A stretch of DNA of 64,000 bases from Penicillus capitatus. Lineage: Eukaryota; Chlorophyta. Within the stretch, counting starts at the first letter, position 1, and every line of letters starts with the position of its first letter. Shown piece after piece: positions 45,701 to 55,186 of the stretch. The notes under the pieces were generated by a model. That model had not been told where the DNA came from. It did not search any database and saw nothing but the letters and a program-made list of their open reading frames with translations. Where the stretch lies: contig OZ287701.1 of NCBI GenBank assembly GCA_965649825.1, forward strand, positions 1-64,000. The letters run 5' to 3'. A program made the position numbers and the translations under genes.

Positions 45701-46118
45701 GCGCAGTCAATGACAAAGAGCGTCTTAATGGTTTGTCGCATCTCACTCTTTGGATGCTTAAGTGTGATGATCTGTAGAGGCCAAGGCAATCAATAAGAGT
45801 CTATCCGCTTTGGGTGATGTGGTGTCTGCTTTAACGTCGCAAGAGTCCTTCATTCCTTACCGCAATCACAAGCTCACAGAGCTGATGCGCGATTCCTTGG
45901 GAGGCAGTGCCAAGACCTTGATGATTGTGAACATCTCTCCGCTTCCCTCGGATGCAAGAGAGACGCAGAACACTCTGGATTATGCTCAGAGGGCAAAGCA
46001 AGTGACGAATGAGAATTCGAGGTCCTACGAGACGAGAGAGCTTGCTCGACTGAAAGCCATTAATGAAAAGCAAGCACGGGAAATCCAGCAGCTCAAGGCC
46101 TTGGCAGCCAAGACGTAA
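42713..46118 (+). CDS. VHS-GAT-kinesin-14 fusion protein (5' exon not located)
   Basis: Thirteen exons (first visible one ending 42893; 42947-43104, 43157-43403, 43479-43643, 43691-44083, 44134-44254, 44319-44456, 44507-44616, 44672-44848, 44902-45142, 45215-45324, 45385-45730, 45778-46118) splice without any frame break to about 908 residues. Residues 1-145 are a VHS domain ([47 protein letters not shown]), the endosomal cargo/ubiquitin-binding fold of GGA, TOM1 and Hrs. An acidic Ser-rich linker leads to a GAT-like bundle (195-282; [20 protein letters not shown]). A coiled coil follows (300-530; [20 protein letters not shown]). The kinesin-14 neck-motor comes last ([15 protein letters not shown]-loop [21 protein letters not shown]). 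A C-terminal motor behind a coil implies minus-end movement. The exon 43691-44083 holds both GAT end and coil, tying the halves together. The N-terminal ATG remains unknown. Confidence 0.85.
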
Positions 46119-46620
46119 TTTTTTCTATGGTGCATGTTTTCAACTTCTTTTCTATGTTCATATTTGCACCCTCACATACACCACCAATTCGCCTCCACCT
46201 CAAAATCACGGACACCTTTCCCTTTTCAAGCCATGGAAAGGGCCGACGTATTATTTAATTGATCGACATGTGTGTGTGAACAGCTCTGTCGTCTCTTTCG
46301 TGGTCAGATGATGCTTTGACTCCAATTTTCTGATTAACTTAGATTGTTTGCTTGTTTGATGATGTTATGACTCCGATCAACTCTGATTCTTTTGTACTTG
46401 TAATGTGCAAACAGACGGTACACATTTACTAAAGTGTATAGACACGCATCGGCGCCTCGCTATTCGCTCGACTCTCGCCTGCGAGTCACTTCGGCGCGTC
46501 GTATAAACACAGTCGATGCCGAACACCGCGAACCGTAACGCGGCCATGATTTGAGATGGCAGAAATGGAAGAAATGATTGCGTGCGTTATCCGCTCGCGG
46601 CTGTCAGAACTTCAGTAACG
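46119..46620. other. Intergenic region
   Basis: About 500 bp between the kinesin stop and the acyl-CoA-binding protein start. It has no coding features and should contain the kinesin 3' UTR and the ACBP promoter. AT-rich patches occur at 46310-46440. Confidence 0.4.
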
Positions 46621-47014
46621 ATGGGATTAGTCGAAGACTTTGAAAAAGCGGCAGAAGAGGCGACGACGCTCTTGCCGGCAACGCTCTCGCAAGAAATCCA
46701 ATTGATCTTGTACTCCTTGTTTAAACAATCCAAATTTGGCGACAACGATACGCGTAAGGGTTCCTTTTCTACAGCAATGGACAACACGATCTTTCTGCCT
46801 GCGAGCAGCCAAGCCCGGTTTCTTAGACTTTAAAGCAAAAGCGAAATGGGAGGCGTGGAATGGACAGAAAGGCAAATCTAAGGAAGAGGCCATGCAGGAA
46901 TACATCAAGTTTGCACTTTTCCTTGTGCTTTCGCTTTACCCCCCTGCGTGGTTGTGCAGCAAAGTGGAGGAACTCAAACTAGAGCACTGTCCAGCCCCTG
47001 CTCCGGCAACATGA
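46621..47014 (+). CDS. Acyl-CoA-binding protein
   Basis: Three exons (46621-46753, 46809-46908, 46960-47014) with 55- and 51-nt introns give 95 residues, close to the usual 86-92 of free ACBPs. The fold's helices are visible: [32 protein letters not shown], then [20 protein letters not shown] and [15 protein letters not shown]. These include the conserved YxxYKQ-like, KxKWxAW and Y(I/V)xxV positions. The protein binds long-chain acyl-CoA and shuttles it in the cytosol, feeding lipid synthesis enzymes such as the acyltransferase elsewhere in this window. The short Pro/Ala C-terminal tail is extra. Its stop codon is 4 bp from that of the convergent NMNAT gene. Confidence 0.93.
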
Positions 47015-47018
47015 GGCA

Positions 47019-47832
47019 TCAGGCATCTCTCTTTGCATACAATCCTTTTGAAAGGATGTAGTCTCGAACGCGGATGGGCACGAACGCTGTAATGTCTCTG
47101 CCTTCTTGCACACGACTCCGCACGAGGCTCGAACTCACGTTGCATTGCTCGAGTTTCCGAACGATGTGAATCTGATCCTTCTCGGCAGCGAAGGGCGAGG
47201 TCATGTCTGAGAACAGTCCTTCGACGTCCACATCGCCACGGTCGATACAGATCACGCCGTAGCGGCGTAGAAGTTCCCGAACTTGATCGACGATCCAGAC
47301 GCCAGGTGTGTGAAACGACTTGACTAAATCTGCCCCCGAGAGCAACATGACATCGATCGACGCTCCTAGAGCTTCCTCGAAATGCTGCAGGACTAACAAC
47401 GTCCGCAGACACTCTGACTGTCTTGCTTCCCAGTCATCGACCATGATCCCGTCCATCTCCTGCGCCGCCAACCGACACATCTCGATCCTGTCCATGATGC
47501 TGTTCCGTGGGGTGGAGGATGGGTCAGGGATACCGATGCTGTGCAGGGATCAGCGTCGATTTCTTGTATCGATCGTTCACCGGTGACATATAGCCTCCAA
47601 TATAGTTCCACTTCTTCTGCGATCAGTCACCACATCGTGTTGCGACGGAGATGGCAAAGGGATGCTGTCCAACGTGATGCGCGTGCGTTCGTGCAGCGCG
47701 GAACATTTCGAGATGTGCCAGCGTTGGCGGATTGAAGCTCCCGCAGGCCACGACGACGACGTTACGGATCCCTTTTTCAACACGCTGTAGGGCAAGTTTG
47801 TCTCGAGGAAAGACGTAACCCATCCCTTCCAT
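47019..47832 (-). CDS. Nicotinamide/nicotinate mononucleotide adenylyltransferase
   Basis: NMNAT joins NMN or NaMN to AMP, the central step of NAD synthesis. From ATG 47832 the order is VVVVACGSFNPPTLAHLEMF (the GxFxPPTxxH nucleotide-binding motif), YIGGYMSPVNDRYKKSTLI (the SPVxDxY motif), IEMCRLAAQEMDGIMVDDWE, VMLLSGADLVKSF, GVICIDRGD and the ISSTxxR-like SSSLVRSRVQEGRD near the end. A 46-nt intron sits between AQHR and IEMCRL, and another lies between the first exon and YIGGY. The size (about 240 residues) is normal. No targeting peptide is seen, so nuclear or cytosolic. Its start lies 49 bp downstream of the SLC25 gene's stop on the same strand. Confidence 0.92.
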
Positions 47833-47881
47833 TTCAACAACGCCTCGCTCGGGGAGACACTTCAAAGGACGGGTGGACGGA

Positions 47882-49085
47882 CTACAAATGATAGTCCAAG
47901 TTAAATGTCGACATCAAGAAGTCATAGGTCGTGAAGCCAATGGCCGTCGACGGTATCACCTTGATGTAGTTGATGCTCATGCCTCTAAACAAAGCTCTAT
48001 ATCCTCCATGTTTGAAGAGTTTCTGCATGGCATCCCATGTTGAATGGTATAGCCTTTGCGGCGACTTTGTGTGATGGGGATCGAATCCAGATGAGTAGTC
48101 CGGGACCTGCATGCGTCTCCGGACAACGTCGAGGGGATAGGATACCGTTTGGCCCAACAATCCAGCAATGCCTCCAAATGCGAGCATGACCGGAATTGGG
48201 AGGCGATCTGCTTTCGGATGCCATCTCCTCGTGTAGAGATCCTTGAGCGATTGGTACACATAGAACTTCACGCCAGCATAGGGGACGATGCCTAGGAGAG
48301 TTGGCCCCATTCCGCGATAGATGGCTGAGAAACCGTGTTCCTGAATCAGACGCCATAACACGCGACGAATCGTCAAACGTGTCTTCCATGTCCAAGCATG
48401 ACCATCCACCTAACCACACGTCTATCCCTCGAGATCAAGATGCACGAGAAGGCACTTGCCTCTGAGAGACAGGCCAGTCGAGTGCGAGCGACGTCGAGTG
48501 GATACGTCACGAGAACGGCCGTTGCTCCGGCAGCACTGCCAGCAACGAAATGGACGTTTAGCAAACGCACCCAGCTATGTACGCTCTCTGTCAAACACCT
48601 CTCTCGCACGCATTGAATGCCAAAGTGCGACGCAATGTACCAATGGCTTCGTGGAGCGCCGCATTCCGCGTCAGTTCCCGGCGATAGATCTCGTAGGCGT
48701 GGAAATGAATGGCGGAGTAAGGAATGATGCGTGCCACACTGGCACCATTTCCTCTACATATCTCACTCAAACGATCCGAACATGTGTGATCTCACTTGAA
48801 GAGACCCAGCAAGCCTTCCTCACGTGCGAGCTTCTTGAGCATCTCCCACACACGGATCTGTTTCATGGCACCTGTCTAACAAACGATCCGCGCGTCCTGT
48901 CGCTGTCGTCACCCTGCACTTGATAGAGGATCTTCACACGCTCAAGGGGTGCCACGGAGCTCTTGCCGACCATTCCCGCAATGCCGCCGGCCATGAGCTC
49001 CTGTCATCGAAGCTCGAATGGAGAGACATGCAGGGGTGCTGCGAACTTTGACGAAAACAGGAAGGTCATCCAGATGCGACGACAT
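47882..49085 (-). CDS. Mitochondrial carrier family (SLC25) transporter, CoA/adenine-nucleotide type
   Basis: Three mitochondrial carrier repeats, each with the Px(D/E)xx(K/R) signature: [30 protein letters not shown] and [18 protein letters not shown]. Each repeat follows a hydrophobic helix ([49 protein letters not shown]). The start exon is short ([16 protein letters not shown] 49085) and a 46-nt intron follows. The first-repeat motif APLERVK(I/V)L and the third-repeat [10 protein letters not shown] are typical of the CoA/ADP carriers (SLC25A42/A16, Leu5). Substrate assignment is therefore CoA or adenine nucleotides, at family level only. The C-terminus ends TFNLDYHL. Exon joins in the second repeat (about 48610-48780) were not all fixed. 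Confidence 0.88.
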
Positions 49086-49111
49086 GAGACACAGCGTCGT
49101 ACATCCAGGCG
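49086..49111. promoter_or_regulatory. 26-bp divergent spacer between SLC25 and exonuclease-like gene starts
   Basis: The proposed ATGs of the minus-strand carrier (49085) and the plus-strand exonuclease-fold gene (49112) are only 26 bp apart. Transcription of each gene must begin inside the other or with almost no leader, or one start lies further downstream. No promoter motif is recognisable. Confidence 0.5.
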
Positions 49112-50718
49112 ATGTTGCAGGTCGCAACGCGAGTTCGATTGTTCGGAAGAAGAGCGTCGATTCGACGTGGACGTGTCTCAGCTCGACGCGATGTCTCCGA
49201 AAATGACCTCGTGAAGCTGCTCGGAAGCCGAGAAGCGGTGGAAGAAGCAATGAAGGACGAGGAAGAAGATCCTGAAGAGGATAAAGTCGAAATCCTCGAG
49301 CACATTCCGCATCGACCGCTCTATCTAATGCCTCTGCCAGAGAAGGGCACGCGTAACGCCAGACTGTACAGAGAGAGTGAGATGTGTGTTTGCGCGTCAC
49401 TTGTGAGATGGTTTTGATATCCAGCCGACATCCTGCGACGCAAAACGGATCCGGCAATGAAGAATGGACACCAGTTTTCGACGCGATCGCTGGAGGCATC
49501 GACGGAGAGCCCAAAGCCTGTCCCCTGGCATTCGGAAGTGGATTTGAGGCCGAAGGAGCCTATTGTAAACTTCCCTCCTCCGCGAGCTCCTTTCTCCGAA
49601 TCTCGCACATATCTTTGGCGACGACACGGGTAATGTCTTCTTCAAAAAAGAGTGAGATCTAATGATACCTATGCATCTATCTGTACAGCTACATTCCTGA
49701 AATTGGCGATATCTTTCCAGACAAGCAGATCGAAGTGACGGTCACCCTCACCAATGATGTCGATGCCTCAGAGGCGTGGGCCCAGGTCAGAGGTCCTTAT
49801 TCCCGAGCGAGGGTACTCAGTCGTCAGAAGTGTGTAGGCACGTCTGGAAGAGGGTCGTCAGATTTATGGACTGGAGACGAAGTGGTGGACATGGGAACGG
49901 GTGGGCCACTACTATTCAGATAGCTATCCAGGAACGTGGTCCGATCTGGCCCTGCTCCAACTGGCAACGGAACACGAAGTCTTACTCCTACAGCCGCTCG
50001 ATCTTCCCGTAGAAAAGATCGGACCTCGTCTTCGACAGTTGCTCAAGTATAAGTTCCTGAAAAAAGCTTCTTTCCAAATGGAAGCCAAGGCAACGGCCTT
50101 AAAGACGTGCGAAATCAAAGTCCACGGATGTCACGATTTCGCACATCTTCTCAAACTTCAGCTCGGTTGGTGCAGGGCGTCCATTCGCGCCAGCAATGCA
50201 TGATCATTGTTCACAGGTCTGGAGGATGTGGAGGATCTTCCGATCGATATGGACAATCAGGATTTGTCAAGTATGTCTAAGTATCTGCTTGGCCTCGATA
50301 TCAGCTCCAAAGAAATATGCAAAGCTCGGTGGGAGAGTACACACTTGGATAAACGATGGGTCAAATCAGAAACGACCTCCTAAGGTGTCACATCCCGAAG
50401 GGCTTCTGCATCATGTAGGTGGAATTGGCTGCGAGAGAAGCGTGGGCGTGTTGGGCGCTCTATGGAATGGTGACAAGAATGGAAGCGAGTCACGTCGAGC
50501 TATGGAATGCCTCTCTACCGGATCGTCTTCGTTCTTCGTCGCTTTTCGAGAAAGAGAGGAACAGAAAGAAACTTGTTAGGCAACATGGTAGTCATGTGCC
50601 GAACGCTGTCTCTGTCGACCAGCCGCCCAATTGGAAAGCACGTTTCTTAATGCATCAAACAAGAAACTCTATAATGCATGCTGTTCCTTTTGCAGCTAGC
50701 GAAGCAATCAGCTGTTGA
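49112..50718 (+). CDS. DEDD 3'-5' exonuclease-fold protein, probably catalytically altered
   Basis: A multi-exon plus-strand gene from ATG 49112. The N-terminus is Arg-rich (MLQVATRVRLFGRRASIRRG), like an organelle presequence, followed by an acidic stretch. The fold is read from YSDSYPGTWSDLALLQLATE (the LLQLAT strand), KVHGCHDFAHLLKLQLG (motif II region), MSKYLLGLDISSKEICKARW and VELAAREAWACWALYGMVTR (motif III helix). These are in the order of RNase D/WRN-type exonucleases. The motif I position reads GLETKW where active enzymes have G-D-x-E, and the final motif has E in place of D. Introns near 49381-49428, 49632-49680 and 50355-50418 keep the frame. Metal binding is probably impaired. The C-terminus is basic, ending near 50718. 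Confidence 0.65.
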
Positions 50719-50765
50719 GTTGGCATGTGATCTTGGCCTTGATTTAAGGAGAGGAAAATGAGATT

Positions 50766-52006
50766 TCAATGGCAATTGTTCTCCCTTTCAATTTTTCCGC
50801 CTGGATGCGATACATCGCAGGATGATTGCTTCGCGCCAAATTTCTCGCACATAACCAAGCTTCGCATTTCGCAATTCTGGAAATACTCATGTAGAACAGA
50901 ACGGCTTCCTGCTCCCAATTCAGAGCCAAACATAGAACAGAGATTCCTTAAGAATCCGCTATGGCTCACCACAACGATATCACTCTCTGGCCTGCCACAA
51001 NNNNNNNNNNNNNNNNNNNNNNNNNNNNNNNNNNNNNNNNNNNNNNNNNNNNNNNNNNNNNNNNNNNNNNNNNNNNNNNNNNNNNNNNNNNNNNNNNNNN
51101 ACACTCTCCCCTCTCTATCAAATGCACCGGTCGATCGCTCACCTGCTGCTCAAGAAATGAAGAAATTGGTGGATTCTGGCGACGAAGTTCTCTGGATTGT
51201 TCGATTCTTGATTGTACAAGAGGTCTTCTTCCGAGGCGATCTGAGCAAGCCATACAGAACAGTGGTATTAGCGAACGAAACTCGACAAGATAAGTGCTGA
51301 CATGACTGAAATCGACGGCAGGGAACTGTTTTTGGTAGTATGAGCGTGCCCGTCGGCGATCGCATGGATGACTACTACAACGCTCGCGGCACAACTGCAG
51401 CACACACGGATGCAAACATCCCTCGCTAAGAAAAATATCTCCACGCACTTCGACAGCCATTAATGGTGGACATTCCGCTATGGCTGATATGGCAGCATGC
51501 TCACTCCTTAGATCCTATTTGCGTGTACATTGCAGGAGTGGATGCGTCAACAGTCAACGCACGTGGGCTGCTGAGAGCTCTCGCATTAGGACGGCACTGC
51601 CATTGTCCCTTACGGGATCCATATCTCCAAAGAGACCACACGCCGTTTCGAGGGTACGTGTCATCGGCGAAACGATGACGAGATCCACTTTGAAATGCGG
51701 TTTCAGTTTCCTCACGTGATTCCTGAGCCGATCCACCTGACATTCTCCTTTCTCACGATTGGCCTGTCATGCATCACCCACCTGTTTCCAGCCGGTCTCC
51801 GTCAGATGGGCATCTAGATATCTCGGATTCTTGTATGCATTCTGATGCTTCTCCCCTGCCACATTATGAAATCCTTGGGCGTGTCGGATGAAGTGAACGG
51901 TCTAGGAAAGAACAATAGCTGAGGAGTTCAGAATTTAGCAAATGTCATCGAACAGCACTTTTGTGTGTCGCAGAGGAATGAACGAAATGCGTTGCGTCAC
52001 GTTCAT
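50766..52006 (-). CDS. Histidine phosphatase (phosphoglycerate mutase-like)
   Basis: A multi-exon gene from ATG 52006 (MNVTQRISFIPLRHTK, then a 50-nt intron). The catalytic core has TVHFIRHAQGFHNVAGEKHQ (the RHG-type phosphohistidine motif, here RHAQGFHN), DAHLTETGWKQV, LVIVSPMTRTLETACGLFGD, HPCDRRRARSYYQKQFPAVD and, beyond the gap, VVVSHSGFLRNL. It ends with FQNCEMRSLVMCEKFG. This arrangement matches the plant and protist PGM-like family with the RHAQGxHN motif, whose substrates are mostly unknown. The 100-N gap at 51001-51100 lies inside one intron: the donor (GTGAGC, from 51142) and acceptor (ending 50992) are both visible, and the exons rejoin in frame as LSSR-PESDIV. The coding sequence therefore appears complete. 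Confidence 0.87.
51001..51100. other. Assembly gap (100 N)
   Basis: Exactly 100 unknown bases, the conventional placeholder length. It falls within an intron of the histidine phosphatase gene, with 42 nt of intron on the right and 9 nt on the left. Other introns here are 43-78 nt, so the true missing length may be only a few tens of bases or less. Confidence 0.95.
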
Positions 52007-52081
52007 GTCGTTCGAATCTTCACGCGAATCGGACGACATTCGAGAGAAATCGAAGAATCGACGTTGAATATACGCACGTCG

Positions 52082-54063
52082 TCAAATAATGTTTTCTTGC
52101 GACCATTTCCAAATGATTGTTTTCAATTGATCGCATTCGACGTGATCGTCTTCGTTCAGAATCTGCAGCAGTTCATCAATGCAGTCGGCAGATTCCGCAT
52201 GTGTCAGGACACTTCGAAAAGCGCCGAGAATAGCTCCTCTCTTTCCCTTCCAGTAATCTGGCTGCGGATCCATTCGATAGAGAACATCGAAAGCGCGCGC
52301 CGCTATTCGATAGGAACACGTCAGATAACAGTCATCAGCGATCTGCTGCAGCAACAGGAGACGATCATCTGCATCGTCGACTCGCAGAAAAAGATCCCAA
52401 GCAAAATCAGCGAGGCCATTCGCTACATAGCACCGAGCCAGCATCAGCACGTAACTCATCTCCGCCCTACTCAACACGATACAGGTGACGCAGATCGGCC
52501 AGCGTCTTGGAGGGGAACTTGGCGGCGGCGTCTTGTATGGATTCGAGTTGTGCCTGCGCTTCTTCGTATCTGCCTATGCTGAAAAAGCAGACGGCGGCGT
52601 TCCATTTGAAAATCTCTTCCGCATCGCCGGCAACGTAGTCCTGTATGGATTCCAGGAAGACGATGGCCTCTTCGTACTGGCCGTTTGTCATATAGTTGAA
52701 GGCCATGCATTGGCGGCCGAGAATGGTGTCCCGTTCTGTCTCTGAAGAGCCGACGAGCTGCAGACACTGTCGCCCTTCTTCGAGGAGAGCACCCGACTGT
52801 GTCTCCCGTCCGAGCAAGGCACATGACAGTCCCTGTCGAACGCATGACCTGCATTTCAAGCGACAAAGAGTACGTCCACCACCTTCGTGATGTAGTCGAG
52901 GGCAGATTTCGGTTCGCGTTCTCGCGTCTGGCGCTCAGCTTCTGCGTAGCTTCCTTTACTGAGGTCATACAATGCAAGATTGGTCGTCGCTTCTGGAACG
53001 GTCGAAGCAACGGACTGCCAGGCCTTTCAAAAAAGGCGGCGTCATGCTGGACAAAGTGAATGTACTCGATAGGTACTCGGTGGCCGTCGCGTCCTCGTTC
53101 AAAGACGGCTCTGTTGTGTCGCGCGAGTGGATTGAGATCTGCCCAAGTCGACGATTCGCAGACGGAACTCAGCAACGAGCACGCCACGTCGTGTCCATGC
53201 ATCTTGTAAGCATTGCATGCCTTGAGCACGCCGGCGCCGATGCTATCGGGGTGTCCGTTCAAATAGCTCTCGGTCAATTCCAAAGAAGCATCGTATAATT
53301 CCAGACGACTGTAACAAACGGCAGCGTAGAATCTCAAGGCGTTCATCTCTGGACGATCGGCAAGAATATCTGCATAGCCCTGGGCCGCCGCTTCGAAATC
53401 GCCTCGACGCACTTTTAGCGACAGGTAAGACAACCGATCTTCCATGCCGTTCGTCAACCGAGCCGCACAAGCATCGGCCTCTTCACTTCTTCCTTGCGCG
53501 AAAGCAAGATGCATAGCCAGTCGCCGCGTCAATGGACTCTCCGTTGCCTGTGCCATAAGAATGATCCAACAGCTAACAGCCAGTGTTTCTGCACTTGGCC
53601 GAGCACCGTCTCAGCCTCTTCATGCTGCGCTAGACGGTACAGGCACACAGCGATGTAGATCTGCACGTCGGACGGATCCTCTCCATCTCGAAGGTGTCTA
53701 TCCAGCTGGGCTCTATACGTCTCCAGTGCCTACCATGACTCAGGAAGTGAAACGGCGTGCGGGAAGCGTGTGCATAGCGGCATCAGGTACGTCTTCGTAT
53801 TGGCCGTTGTGGTATTGACAGTAGGCTTGCCATTGCGCAGCTGAGGAGGTTGGCTCTTCTGCCAATTCTCGACGATTCCGGCACCGCAACAACGTCAGAG
53901 CGCCTTCCCAGTCTCGACAACGGATATACTGGTCAAAGTCTAACAGCACCTCTTCGCGCTCGTCCGACTTCTCTCTCTACGACCGACGACGTTGAGAATA
54001 AACGTCAAGCGTTGTGCGTGCCTGTGTGGTGCGTCTTTGATTTCTTGGCTTTGCCAATAACAT
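52082..54063 (-). CDS. IFT56: Intraflagellar transport protein IFT56 (TTC26)
   Basis: A multi-exon TPR protein of the IFT-B complex, which carries cargo into cilia. From ATG 54063 (MLLAKPRNQRRTTQ) it continues with LLDFDQYIRCRDWEGALTLL and QWQAYCQYHNGQYED. Then come FYAAVCYSRLELYDASLELT, FQLVGSSETERDTI-type sequence (ending GRQCMAFNYMTNGQYEEAIV), KWNAAVCFFSIGRYEEAQAQ, YVLMLARCYVANGLADFAWD, YRIAARAFDVLYRMDPQPDY and WKGKRGAILGAF, ending in a WKWSQEN tail. The last 120 residues line up closely with the vertebrate TTC26 C-terminus ([39 protein letters not shown]), so orthology is strong. The N-terminal exon joins through a 27-nt intron (54003-53977) that should be checked. It shares a 63-bp divergent spacer with the dynein light chain gene. 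Confidence 0.92.
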
Positions 54064-54126
54064 GGGTCAACGCATAAATAATCGATCGTCTGAGGATCGC
54101 GCGTCTAGTGGACAGATCTTCTTTCA
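54064..54126. promoter_or_regulatory. 63-bp divergent spacer between two ciliary genes
   Basis: This spacer separates the start of IFT56 (minus) from that of DNALI1 (plus). Both products are used only for cilium building, so the spacer is a likely shared bidirectional promoter. No binding motif such as an X-box is obvious by eye. Confidence 0.5.
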
Positions 54127-55129
54127 ATGGCGAGCGGCATTTCTTCATTGGTCAAGTATAGCACGCCGGTCGCCATTCGTTGCAAAGTGCGTTCGAATCC
54201 GAACACCGGTCCCTCCATCTGGTTCCTTTCTTGTTGATAAAGGGCGAGGAATCTTCGTCCGACAATCGAGCTGACGGTGCACGCGATGAGGAAGACATCC
54301 TCGACACGATTTTGCCACCGAGGTCACACGCCACGTTAGATGCATCTGTCGCATCGTTTCGCAGAACCTACGAAGAAGCGGACGGCAATCTGTGGATCCA
54401 ATCCATTTCCAAGCAGCCAGCAACGCGCCATGACGTTCAGCAATTGCGTCTCCGGCTTGACCAAGAACTCGAACGGCGACGGGTCTAGCATCGCGACGCC
54501 GACCGTTCATGCTTCGACACTGTACGTCGGTCAATAGGCACGTGAAACAGGAATCTGTCCGATACGGGAAGAGCTCTATGGTCAATGCTTCGACGAGATC
54601 ATCCGTCAGGTGACAATCAACTGTGCGGAACGAGGACTTCTCTTACGCGACGTGCGCAACGAGATGAAGATGACGATCAAGGCTTACGAAGTCGAATATC
54701 TGGATACTCTGTAATCGATGGTCCGATCCCATCTGCCGTAGACACTCTTTGAGAGCGGCGTCGCCTTTGGACTGCGCAAAGCGCTGTATGGCGAAGAGAG
54801 TAAAGCAAGCAATGCCCAACGGGTCGCAGATCTTGAAGCCGATACTGCCGAACTACAGAAGCAGGTCCATAAACCGCACCAGTCTATAGGAGCGATGGAT
54901 GGCAGTCATCGAGGCCTAGGTGGTGGAATGGAAGACGAAATGCGCGGCCATTGAGAAACGCGAAGCAGAGAGGAGAGAACAGGAGATAGAGAAACACCAT
55001 GAGGAAGTGGATTATTTAGAAAACTACGGTACGTACAACTCTCTGAAACGCATCGATCGATCCAGGAGCGTCTGTTCACCAGCACAACAGCTCAAACAGC
55101 AACTGGAAGCATTGACGGCGCACGTCTGA
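54127..55129 (+). CDS. DNALI1: Axonemal dynein light intermediate chain p28 (DNALI1)
   Basis: The p28 chain belongs to single-headed inner-arm dyneins of motile cilia. Exons 54127-54186, 54243-54482, 54538-54690 and 54742 onward join in phase 0 with 51-56-nt introns. Key sequence: MASGISSLVKYSTPVAIRCK, EEDILDTILPPR, ATRHDVQQLRLRLDQELERR, then the near-invariant ARETGICPIREELYGQCFDE and VTINCAERGLLLRDVRNEM. Next come YETLFESGVAFGLRKAL and a coiled-coil tail (CAAIEKREAERREQEIEKHH, QQLKQQLEAL). This follows the animal and Chlamydomonas p28 alignment throughout, and all conserved segments are intact. The start is the ATG immediately before the SLVKYSTPV block, which is N-terminal in the family. 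The gene indicates motile, not merely sensory, cilia. Confidence 0.95.
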
Positions 55130-55186
55130 AATTAGCCAAAGGAGTGAGAATGTGCGATTGTCTGCGAGAGATTATGGAGGGCCCTT

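Noticed and set aside
46582-46620. An N-terminal extension of acyl-CoA-binding protein (MRYPLAAVRTSVT)
   Set aside because: The upstream codon is not ATG and the ACBP fold begins at ATG 46621.
50758-51460. ORFs running through the N gap on both strands
   Set aside because: They are open only because Ns translate as X; the histidine phosphatase exons on the minus strand explain the region.
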